A stretch of DNA of 9,206 bases from Stomatobaculum longum (GTDB lineage Bacteria > Bacillota > Clostridia > Lachnospirales > Lachnospiraceae), in NCBI GenBank assembly GCA_905370385.1, contig CAJPKN010000057.1:1-9206 (forward strand). Direction: 5' to 3'. The position numbers and the translations under genes were made by a program. The first letter of the stretch is position 1. Each line of letters begins with the position of its first letter. Under the pieces are notes generated by a model. It had not been told where the DNA came from and did no database searches. It saw nothing but the letters and a program-made list of their open reading frames with translations. Positions 1-6,640 of this stretch are shown piece by piece.

Positions 1-704
1 ATGTTGCGCGGGTGGTCATCGAAGAGGGCGTCAAGGTTGTTACGACCGGCGCGGGCATGCCGACCAAGTACATGGAGGACTGGAAGAAGGCCGGTGTCAA
101 GGTCATTCCGGTGGTCGCTTCGGTTGCGCAGGCGCGCATCATGGAGCGCCTCGGTGCCGACGCCGTGGTCGCGGAGGGCACAGAGTCCGGCGGTCACATC
201 GGTGAGGCAACGACCATGTGTCTGCTGCCGCAGGTGGTCGATGCCGTGAGCATTCCGGTGATCGGCGCGGGCGGCATTGCGGATGGCAGAGGTATGATGG
301 CGGCATTTATGCTCGGCGCGGAAGCCGTGCAAATCGGCACGCGCTTTGTCGCGAGTACCGAAGCTGTGGTAAGCGATGCATATAAGAACCGCATCGTGAA
401 GTCGAAGGACATTGACAGCGCCGTGACCGGCAGAACGCACGGTCACCCGGTGCGCAGCCTCCGGAACGATATGACGCGCGAGTACGCGCGCCTTGAGGCC
501 GAGGGCAAGAGCTTTGAGGAGCTCGAGTACCTGACCCTGGGCTCGCTCCGCAAGGCCGTACAGGAAGGCGATGTCATTCACGGCACCGTCATGGCAGGTC
601 AGATTGCGGGTCTCATCCGGGACGTGAAACCCTGCCGTGAGATTATTGAGGATATGATGCGCGAGTGTCAGACGCTTGCGAGAAAGGCGGCGGACTTTGT
701 CTAA
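1..704 (+). CDS. fabK: Enoyl-ACP reductase II, FMN-dependent (FabK), 5' partial
   Basis: Last step of the fatty-acid elongation cycle: NAD(P)H-dependent reduction of trans-2-enoyl-ACP to acyl-ACP in the cytoplasm. The reading frame is open from base 3, so the start lies upstream; about 234 residues are present against roughly 310-320 for the family, so about the first quarter is missing. Visible motifs are TTGAGMP, the ESGGHIGE segment whose histidine (codon at 195-197) matches the family's catalytic His, the GAGGIADGRG phosphate-binding loop (about 265-295) and the IGTRFV strand, all typical of the FMN-binding TIM barrel of FabK and its 2-nitropropane-dioxygenase-like relatives. The C-terminal GTVMAGQIAGLI segment is also a FabK hallmark. 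Its place directly before fabD supports FabK over a generic nitronate monooxygenase. FabK enzymes are known to be insensitive to triclosan. The stop codon overlaps the start of fabD by 8 bases. Confidence 0.95.
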   Translation, partial: VARVVIEEGVKVVTTGAGMPTKYMEDWKKAGVKVIPVVASVAQARIMERLGADAVVAEGTESGGHIGEATTMCLLPQVVDAVSIPVIGAGGIADGRGMMAAFMLGAEAVQIGTRFVASTEAVVSDAYKNRIVKSKDIDSAVTGRTHGHPVRSLRNDMTREYARLEAEGKSFEELEYLTLGSLRKAVQEGDVIHGTVMAGQIAGLIRDVKPCREIIEDMMRECQTLARKAADFV

Positions 705-1602
705 AAAGGCATTTTTGTTTCCCGGACAGGGCGCTCAGAAGGTCGGCATGGGGCAGAGCTTTTACGAGGCGGATGCCGATGCGCGCGCAGTCTTCGACGA
801 GGCGTCGGAACTGCTCGGCTATGACATGAAGGCACTCTGTTTTGAGGAAAACGAGAAGCTGAATTTGACGCAGTACACCCAACCCGCCATGGTGACAACG
901 GGAATTGCCATCATGAAGGTCGTTGAGAAGCAGGGACTCCTGCCGGATACGGCGGCGGGCTTAAGTCTCGGCGAATACGAGGCGCTATACGCGGCGGGCG
1001 CGCTCTCCGTGACGGATGCAATCCGTGTGGTTGCGCGGCGCGGCGAACTCATGGAAGCGGCGGTTCCGGCGGGCGTCGGCGCGATGGCGGCGGTGCTCGG
1101 CGCGGAGGCAAGTCTCATCGAAGAGACGCTTTCCGAGATTCCCGAAGTCTGGATTGCGAACTACAACTGCCCGGGGCAGATTGTCATTTCGGGTAAGAAA
1201 GAGGCGGTCGAAGCTGCTGCTGAGGCTCTCAAGGCGCGCGGCATTAAGCGCGTGCTCATGCTGAACGTGAGCGGTCCCTTCCACTCCGGCCTACTGAGAG
1301 AAGCCGGAGAGGAACTGGGCAAGGTGCTTGCGGAGACGGAGATACATCCGCTTCGCATTCCCTACTATGCGAATGTGACGGGAGATATCGTGGAAGATGC
1401 GGCGAAGGTCAGAGGACTTCTGACCGAGCAGGTCTACAGTTCGGTGCGCTTTGAGCAGAGCATACGCAATATGCTATCGGCGGGCGTGGATACCTTCTAT
1501 GAACTGGGACCCGGCAAGACGCTTGCGGGCTTTGTAAAGAAGATTGACAGAGAGGCAACGGTCGTAAACATCGAGACCATGGAGGATCTGGCTAAGATAT
1601 GA
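697..1602 (+). CDS. fabD: Malonyl-CoA:ACP transacylase (FabD)
   Basis: Transfers the malonyl group from CoA to acyl carrier protein, supplying the extender unit for FabF. I chose the TTG at 697 as start: it gives 301 residues beginning MSKKAFLFPGQGAQ, matching the usual FabD N-terminus, and AAAGG at 683-687 lies 9 bases upstream. A TTG at 676 is possible but adds a seven-residue RERRRTL-type extension; the next ATG (748) would remove the conserved GQGAQ. Catalytic Ser90 sits in GLSLGEY (GHSLGE in many homologues, so Leu replaces His before the nucleophile). His196 is in GPFHS, and Gln245 matches the conserved active-site glutamine. Length is normal (about 300-310). It overlaps fabK by 8 bases and fabG by 4 (ATGA), indicating translational coupling. 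Confidence 0.96.
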   Translation: MSKKAFLFPGQGAQKVGMGQSFYEADADARAVFDEASELLGYDMKALCFEENEKLNLTQYTQPAMVTTGIAIMKVVEKQGLLPDTAAGLSLGEYEALYAAGALSVTDAIRVVARRGELMEAAVPAGVGAMAAVLGAEASLIEETLSEIPEVWIANYNCPGQIVISGKKEAVEAAAEALKARGIKRVLMLNVSGPFHSGLLREAGEELGKVLAETEIHPLRIPYYANVTGDIVEDAAKVRGLLTEQVYSSVRFEQSIRNMLSAGVDTFYELGPGKTLAGFVKKIDREATVVNIETMEDLAKI

Positions 1603-2345
1603 GCAATTTGAGCGGTAAGGTAGCGCTGGTCACCGGCGCATCGCGTGGCATCGGCAGAGCCATTGCCGTGCGCCTCGCCTCTCTCGGGGCTGTGGTGGCA
1701 ATCAACTACAACGGCTCTGAGGCAAAGGCCGAGGAAGTGCGCGCAGAGATCGAGGCTGCGGGCGGCAAGGCGTTTTTGATTCAGGCGAATGTCGCGGATG
1801 CGGCGGCGGTGCAGCATATGTTTGAGGAAATCTTCGCGCGAGAGGACAGACTGGACATACTCGTGAACAACGCAGGCATCACCCGCGATGCGCTCTTAAT
1901 CGGCATGAAGGAAGCGCAGTTTGATGAGGTCTTGCAGACCAACTTATACGGCGCTTATTACTGTATGCAGCAGGCGGCAAAGAAGATGCTGCGCCAAAAG
2001 AGCGGTCGCATCATCAACATCTCCTCATACTCGGGCCTTCACGGCAATGCGGGGCAGATGAATTATTCCGCAGCGAAGGCGGGTCTGGTCGGCATGACCA
2101 AGACGGCTGCGCGTGAGCTCGGCAGCAGAGGCATTACCGTAAATGCCGTCGCACCGGGATTTATTGACACCGACATGACGGCGGTGCTCAGTGACAAGTC
2201 AAAAGATGCCATTCTCTCGGGTGTCCCGCTGGGACGCATGGGGAGCGCGGACGATATTGCGTCTGCGGTCGTCTTCCTCGCGGGGGACGAGGCTTCCTAT
2301 ATCACCGGACAGGTTCTGTCCGTAGACGGCGGACTCTCTATCTAA
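1599..2345 (+). CDS. fabG: 3-oxoacyl-ACP reductase (FabG)
   Basis: NADPH-dependent reduction of 3-ketoacyl-ACP to (R)-3-hydroxyacyl-ACP. A 248-residue short-chain dehydrogenase with all the classical motifs: the cofactor loop TGASRGIG at residues 12-19, NNAG at 90-93, Asn115, and the catalytic Ser143, Tyr156 and Lys160 (GQMNYSAAKAG). The C-terminal ITGQVLSVDGGLSI is the usual FabG tail. Position between fabD and fabF makes FabG much more likely than another SDR. The ATG overlaps the fabD stop by 4 bases; a GGAGG at 1581-1585 lies 13 bases upstream, a long spacing, so start may depend on ribosomes arriving from fabD. The end of the gene contains the left arm of a hairpin (2326-2333) described separately. 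Confidence 0.97.
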   Translation: MSNLSGKVALVTGASRGIGRAIAVRLASLGAVVAINYNGSEAKAEEVRAEIEAAGGKAFLIQANVADAAAVQHMFEEIFAREDRLDILVNNAGITRDALLIGMKEAQFDEVLQTNLYGAYYCMQQAAKKMLRQKSGRIINISSYSGLHGNAGQMNYSAAKAGLVGMTKTAARELGSRGITVNAVAPGFIDTDMTAVLSDKSKDAILSGVPLGRMGSADDIASAVVFLAGDEASYITGQVLSVDGGLSI

Positions 2346-2358
2346 GAGCTTCCGCCGT
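2326..2358 (+). other. Hairpin spanning the fabG stop codon
   Basis: A perfect 8-bp inverted repeat, ACGGCGGA at 2326-2333 and TCCGCCGT at 2351-2358, surrounds the fabG stop codon; CTCT (2334-2337) and AGAG (2345-2348) could extend the stem past a small bulge. A tighter 6-bp hairpin, GGACAG/CTGTCC with loop GTT, lies just upstream at 2307-2321. No proper T-run follows (only TTCTTTG), so it does not look like a full intrinsic terminator. It could be a partial attenuator, an RNA-processing or stability element, or chance, since the left arm also encodes the conserved VDGG of FabG. This is the longest gap within the fab genes (56 bases). Confidence 0.4.
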
Positions 2359-2401
2359 TCTTTGAAACCAGGCAACGCGGCTTTGCAGGAGAACGCAATA
2401 C

Positions 2402-3643
2402 ATGGAAAAAAGAAGAGTGGTAGTGACCGGACTCGGCGCGGTGACGCCGGTCGGCATCGGCACAGAGGCATTTTGGAACTCGTTGAAAGCGGGTCAGGTG
2501 GGAATTGACCGCATCACCCAGTTCGATACGGAAAAGTTCAAGGTGAAACTGGCTGCCGAAGTCAAGGACTTCAAGGCTGCCGATTTCATGGACGTCAAAT
2601 CGGCGCGCCGCATGGAGCGTTTTTCGCAGTTTGCCGTTGCGGCGGCAAAAGAGGCACTTGCGGACAGCGGCCTTGACCTCAGCAAGGAAGATCCCTATAT
2701 GGCGGGTTGCGCCATCGGCTCCGGCATCGGCTCTCTGCAGTCGGTGGAGCGCGAGTACGAGCGCATGACCACGAAGGGACCGAACCTCGTGAACCCCCTG
2801 TTTGTCCCGATGATGATCAGCAATATGGCGGCGGGCAATGTCGCGATTCACTGCGGCTTAAAGGGCAAGAACATCAACATTGTGACGGCCTGTGCATCCG
2901 GCACGCACAACATCGGTGAGGCCTTCCGCTCCATTGTCTGCGGCGACGCGGATATCATGCTGGCGGGCGGCGCGGAGGCGAGCATCACCCCGATCGGGGT
3001 TGCGGGCTTCATGCAGCTCACGGCGCTCAATACGACCGAGGACCCGAAGCGCGCTTCGATTCCCTTCGATCTTGAGCGGAACGGCTTTGTGATCGGCGAG
3101 GGCGCGGGCATTCTGGTGCTCGAGGAACTGGAGCACGCGAAGAAGCGCGGCGCAAAGATTTATGCCGAGATGTCCGGTTACGGTGCGACCTGTGATGCAA
3201 ACCACATTACCTCGCCCTTGGAGGATGGTTCCGGCGCGGCGGCTGCCATGCGTTTTGCGCTCCGCGATGCGGGACTGAATCCCGAGGACATTGACTATGT
3301 GAACGCGCACGGCACCTCGACCCACTTAAACGACCTCTCCGAGACCAAGGCAATTCGCAGCGCCTTCGGCGTAGCGGCGGATAAGCTCGCAGTCAGCTCC
3401 ACGAAGTCCATGATCGGTCACCTGCTCGGTGCGGCCGGCGGTGTCGAGGCTGTGGTTCTCGCAAAGACCATCGAAGAGGGCTATGTCCACATGACGGCGG
3501 GCCTCGAAAAGGACGATCCGGAGTGCGATCTCGACTATGTGAAGGGCGCGGGCAGAGCGCTTCCGGTACGTGCTGCCATCAGCAACTCGCTCGGTTTCGG
3601 CGGCCACAATGCGACCATTCTGATGAGAAAGTACGAGGCATGA
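2402..3643 (+). CDS. fabF: 3-oxoacyl-ACP synthase II (FabF)
   Basis: Elongating condensing enzyme: joins malonyl-ACP to acyl-ACP with loss of CO2. At 413 residues it has the normal FabF length, and the catalytic triad is at the canonical positions: Cys164 in TACASGTHN, His303 in NAHGTST and His340 in [12 protein letters not shown], with Lys335 nearby. The gatekeeper segment SLGFGGHN (about residues 396-403) is present. AGGAG at 2387-2391 lies 10 bases before the ATG, a good ribosome binding site that allows independent initiation after the 56-base gap. A Cys-His-His triad and an N-terminus beginning [16 protein letters not shown] separate it from FabH. It is followed, after a single base, by fabZ. 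Confidence 0.97.
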   Translation: MEKRRVVVTGLGAVTPVGIGTEAFWNSLKAGQVGIDRITQFDTEKFKVKLAAEVKDFKAADFMDVKSARRMERFSQFAVAAAKEALADSGLDLSKEDPYMAGCAIGSGIGSLQSVEREYERMTTKGPNLVNPLFVPMMISNMAAGNVAIHCGLKGKNINIVTACASGTHNIGEAFRSIVCGDADIMLAGGAEASITPIGVAGFMQLTALNTTEDPKRASIPFDLERNGFVIGEGAGILVLEELEHAKKRGAKIYAEMSGYGATCDANHITSPLEDGSGAAAAMRFALRDAGLNPEDIDYVNAHGTSTHLNDLSETKAIRSAFGVAADKLAVSSTKSMIGHLLGAAGGVEAVVLAKTIEEGYVHMTAGLEKDDPECDLDYVKGAGRALPVRAAISNSLGFGGHNATILMRKYEA

Positions 3644-3644
3644 G

Positions 3645-4079
3645 ATGCAGGTAAAACTCGGAATCAAAGAAATTGAGAAGATTTTGCCGCACCGCCACCC
3701 GTTTCTTCTGGTAGACTGCATCACCGAACTGGAGCCCGGCGTGCGCGCCGAAGGCTATAAGGCGGTGAGTTTTGACGAATCCTATTTCCGGGGACATTTC
3801 CCCGACGAACCTGTAATGCCCGGTGTTTTGATTATCGAGGCGCTCGCACAGACCGGTGCCGTCGCGATTCTCTCGCAGGAGGGAAATGCCGGCAGAACCG
3901 CCTACTTCGGCGCCGTGGATCATGCACGGTTTCGCCGCAAGGTGGTGCCGGGAGACCGGCTGAGACTGGTTTGTGAGATTGAGAAGGTGAAGGGACCTGT
4001 CGGCAAGGGCAAGGCGACAGCATATGTAGAGGATGAGAAGGCGGTAGAGGCAGAACTCACCTTTATCCTCGGAAAGTGA
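3645..4079 (+). CDS. fabZ: 3-hydroxyacyl-ACP dehydratase (FabZ)
   Basis: Removes water from 3-hydroxyacyl-ACP to give trans-2-enoyl-ACP, the substrate of FabK. A 144-residue single hot-dog domain, the usual FabZ size. It has the [12 protein letters not shown]-terminal signature, the catalytic His51 in [12 protein letters not shown] and Glu65 in IEALAQTGA. The latter two mark FabZ; a FabA would be longer and carry Asp in place of this Glu. GAGG at 3635-3638 is 6 bases before the ATG, and only one base separates it from the fabF stop. In many Clostridia accB precedes and accC follows this gene; here neither does. With no isomerising FabA or FabM in view, how unsaturated fatty acids are made cannot be told from this window. 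Confidence 0.97.
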   Translation: MQVKLGIKEIEKILPHRHPFLLVDCITELEPGVRAEGYKAVSFDESYFRGHFPDEPVMPGVLIIEALAQTGAVAILSQEGNAGRTAYFGAVDHARFRRKVVPGDRLRLVCEIEKVKGPVGKGKATAYVEDEKAVEAELTFILGK

Positions 4080-4087
4080 CAGGGAAA

Positions 4088-5890
4088 ATGCGCATCGATT
4101 TTTTCAAGCGAAACACAGCAGAAGCAGAACCGGAAGTCGTAATGCGAAAGTGCAAAAAGTGCGGTGCGGTACACAGCGTGCAGGACGTGCGGGCAAACGA
4201 TTTTGCCTGCCCGAGTTGCGGCGCCTATGTTCGCATTCACGCAAAGCGCAGAATTAAACTGCTTGCGGATCCGGGAAGCTTTGAGGAGTGGAACCAGGAA
4301 CTTCCGGTCGTGAATCCGCTCGACTTTCCGGAGTACGAGCAGAAACTCTGGGAAGTCAAGGAGAGTACCGGCCTCAATGAGGCGGTTGTGACGGGTAAGA
4401 TCACGATCGACGGCATTCCGACCGCCATCGGTGTCTGTGACGCGCGCTTTTTGATGAGTTCCATGGGACATAACCTGGGCGAAAAAATTGCGCGTATGGC
4501 AGAGCGCGCGGCCGAGGAAAAGCTCCCGGTCATTCTCTACGCCTGCTCCGGCGGCGCGAGAATGCAGGAGGGCATCATCTCCCTCATGCAGATGGTTAAG
4601 ACTTCGGAGGCGCTCGGCAGACTGCAGGAGAGCGGCCAGCTCTTTATCTCCGTTTTGACCGACCCGACCATGGGCGGCGTGACCGCAAGTTTTGCGATGC
4701 TCGGCGATATTATCCTCGCGGAGCCGGGCGCTCTGATCGGCTTTACCGGCCAGCGTGTTATTCAGCAGACCATAGGCGGCAAGCTTCCGGAGGGCTTTCA
4801 GCGCGCGGAGTTCCTCTTGAAGCACGGTTTCACGGATGCCATTGTGCCGCGCAGAGACCAGAGAGCGGTGCTCGCGCACATTTTGCGACTTCATGTGAAA
4901 GGCGCGGCGGAGCTCGCTTCCGAGACCGCACCGGTGTTTGAAGAGGCGGAGCTTGCGGAGGAATTTACACGCGAGGAAGTCGAGCCGAAAAAGGCACCCG
5001 GGCTTTTGGACGCGGCGGCGAACGCGCTGCAGAATTTACAGCGTCTCGCGTTCGGACAGAAGGCAGAGAAAGAGGAGGAACGCGAAAGCCGTTTCTCCGA
5101 GGGCGGTCTCCGCAGCGCCTGGGAGACGGTCAAGCTGTCCCGCGCGAAGGACAGAGCGCACGCAAAGGATTATATCGACGCGCTCTTCCCGGATTTCATG
5201 GAACTGCACGGCGACCGCTGCTACGGGGACGATGAAGCCGTGATCGGCGGCATCGCGTCCTTCCACGGCATTCCGGTCACGGTAATCGGCATCCAGAAAG
5301 GCAGAGACTTCCTCGAGAACAAGAGAAGAAACTTTGCCATGCCGAATCCCGAAGGTTATCGGAAGGCGCTTCGCCTCATGAAGCAGGCAGAGCACTTTAA
5401 GCGCCCGGTCATCTGCTTTGTCGATACGCCCGGTGCTTACTGCGGCGTCGGCGCGGAGGAGAGAGGCCAGGGACAGGCGATTGCCGAAAACCTGCAGAAG
5501 ATGGCGGCACTGAGGACCCCAATCCTCGCGATTGTCATCGGTGAGGGCTCGAGCGGCGGTGCGCTCGGCGTTGCGACCGCAAACGAGGTCTGGATGATGG
5601 AGAACGCGGTCTATTCCATCCTTTCGCCGGAGGGCTTTGCGGCCATCCTGTACCGCGATGCGAAGCAGGCGGAACTTGCAGCGGAGAACATGCGCCTTAC
5701 CTCGCGCGATCTCTTGGAGCTCGGTGTCATCGAGAAGATTATTCCCGAGCCGGAACCGGTGACCTTTGAGAACATTCAAACGGTAGCGCGGGAACTGGAG
5801 CCGGAACTCCTCGAGTTTATCGGCAAGTACAGCGCAATGAGCCGCGACGAACTCGCTAACCAGCGCTACGAGCGCTTCCGGAAATTCTAA
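4088..5890 (+). CDS. accDA: Acetyl-CoA carboxylase carboxyltransferase, fused beta-alpha (AccD-AccA)
   Basis: Moves the carboxyl group from carboxybiotin on the AccB carrier to acetyl-CoA, giving malonyl-CoA. The 600-residue reading frame without interruption holds the complete beta half followed by an alpha half. Beta: a four-cysteine zinc ribbon (Cys22, 25, 41, 44; CKKC and CPSC), then a crotonase-like fold with CSGGARMQEG (153-162) and TDPTMGGVTA (191-200). A charged Glu/Lys-rich linker covers about 275-340. Alpha: from about 341, with GDRCYGDDEAVIGG (375-388), IGIQKGRD (400-407), FVDTPGAY (444-451) and GEGSSGGALG (486-495). The alpha half lacks most of the roughly 65-residue N-terminal helical region of E. 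coli AccA. The start is uncertain: ATG 4088 matches the AccD N-terminus but AGGG is only 3 bases away; GTG 4076 would overlap the fabZ stop by 4 bases and add four residues. Confidence 0.95.
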   Translation: MRIDFFKRNTAEAEPEVVMRKCKKCGAVHSVQDVRANDFACPSCGAYVRIHAKRRIKLLADPGSFEEWNQELPVVNPLDFPEYEQKLWEVKESTGLNEAVVTGKITIDGIPTAIGVCDARFLMSSMGHNLGEKIARMAERAAEEKLPVILYACSGGARMQEGIISLMQMVKTSEALGRLQESGQLFISVLTDPTMGGVTASFAMLGDIILAEPGALIGFTGQRVIQQTIGGKLPEGFQRAEFLLKHGFTDAIVPRRDQRAVLAHILRLHVKGAAELASETAPVFEEAELAEEFTREEVEPKKAPGLLDAAANALQNLQRLAFGQKAEKEEERESRFSEGGLRSAWETVKLSRAKDRAHAKDYIDALFPDFMELHGDRCYGDDEAVIGGIASFHGIPVTVIGIQKGRDFLENKRRNFAMPNPEGYRKALRLMKQAEHFKRPVICFVDTPGAYCGVGAEERGQGQAIAENLQKMAALRTPILAIVIGEGSSGGALGVATANEVWMMENAVYSILSPEGFAAILYRDAKQAELAAENMRLTSRDLLELGVIEKIIPEPEPVTFENIQTVARELEPELLEFIGKYSAMSRDELANQRYERFRKF

Positions 5891-5900
5891 CGAGGTGAAT

Positions 5901-6623
5901 ATGAGAAGCAAGAGAATCATGGCGCTCGCTCTGCTTTCTATCTCCCTGCTCAGTGTGGGCTGCGGAAAGAAGGAGAGCGCCGGGGCTAAGGACAGTGCGA
6001 CGCCGAGCAGTGTCGAGAGCGGCACGACGCTTGCCGAGACAAGCAAGGAAGCGGAGGCGGCTAAGGACACACTGGAAGGTGTGGTGCTCGATGCATCGAT
6101 GAACGGCTTTACCCTGCAGAATAAGGATCTGGGCCTTGTTTATGTCGAGACCGGCGAGGATGCGGCAGAGAAGCCGGACCTCTCGAAGCTCGCGAACGGT
6201 TTTACCCCGGGCGAGGGGGTAAAGCTCCTCGGCAAGATGGACGGGCAGAACTTTAGCTTAAGCGCTGCCGCGGATCAGGCGACGGCGCTCGGTGACAGGG
6301 ATGCTCTGTATACCGTTGGGCAGGCACTCTTTGCCGTGCGGGATAAGAATGTGCAGGCGCTTGCGGAGCTTGCGCAGTACCCGCTGTATCTTGGCATCGA
6401 GTCCGGCAACGAAATTGACAGCAAAGACGAATTGATGCGGAAGTACACGGCGGAGCAGATTTTCACCGAAGAATTCACGAACTCCGTCCTGCACTGCGAT
6501 CTCCTGAACTTACGGGAGGCGGGCGGCAATCTGGTCGTCTCTGTGGACGGCGGAAAGCCCAATTTGATTTTCACCAAGACGGACGCGGGCTATCGGCTCA
6601 GCGCGATTAACGTCACAAAATAA
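5901..6623 (+). CDS. Putative lipoprotein of unknown function
   Basis: A 240-residue protein I do not recognise. It begins with a short basic stretch (MRSKR), a hydrophobic segment (about 7-20) and a lipobox-like LLSVGC, with Cys21 the likely lipidated residue, so it is probably anchored on the outer face of the cytoplasmic membrane. Residues 22-57 are rich in Ser, Ala, Lys, Glu and Thr and look like a flexible tether. Residues 58-120 ([16 protein letters not shown] through [10 protein letters not shown]) look like a small beta-barrel of OB type. Residues 137-238 combine helices with beta strands ([27 protein letters not shown]), suggesting an NTF2-like fold. Both fold ideas are guesses from the pattern. 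ATG 5901 is chosen because GAGG at 5892-5895 lies 5 bases before it; the GTG at 5895 would overlap that site. It starts 10 bases after accDA and ends 17 bases before glnS. Confidence 0.8.
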   Translation: MRSKRIMALALLSISLLSVGCGKKESAGAKDSATPSSVESGTTLAETSKEAEAAKDTLEGVVLDASMNGFTLQNKDLGLVYVETGEDAAEKPDLSKLANGFTPGEGVKLLGKMDGQNFSLSAAADQATALGDRDALYTVGQALFAVRDKNVQALAELAQYPLYLGIESGNEIDSKDELMRKYTAEQIFTEEFTNSVLHCDLLNLREAGGNLVVSVDGGKPNLIFTKTDAGYRLSAINVTK

Positions 6624-6640
6624 GAGAGGAGATACGCCCC

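Noticed and set aside
1..249. 82-codon frame starting at base 1
   Set aside because: It is an out-of-frame shadow of fabK with an Arg/Ser-rich product and no motifs.
690..712. Possible programmed frameshift fusing FabK to FabD at the A5 run
   Set aside because: The run is too short for a standard A AAA AAG slippery site, fabD lies in the wrong frame for a -1 shift, and a coupled TTG start explains the overlap.
3920..4894. 324-codon open frame on the - strand opposite fabZ and accDA
   Set aside because: It lies opposite well-conserved genes with clear motifs, its translation resembles no family, and long antisense frames are expected in GC-rich DNA with biased third positions.
5876..5883. 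Palindrome TTCCGGAA near the accDA stop
   Set aside because: Only 8 bases with no loop, inside the coding end of accDA; no sign of function and expected by chance in GC-rich sequence.
5036..6070. 344-codon open frame on the - strand opposite the AccA half and the lipoprotein start
   Set aside because: Same reasoning: the + strand is clearly coding across it, and the antisense product shows no recognisable domain.
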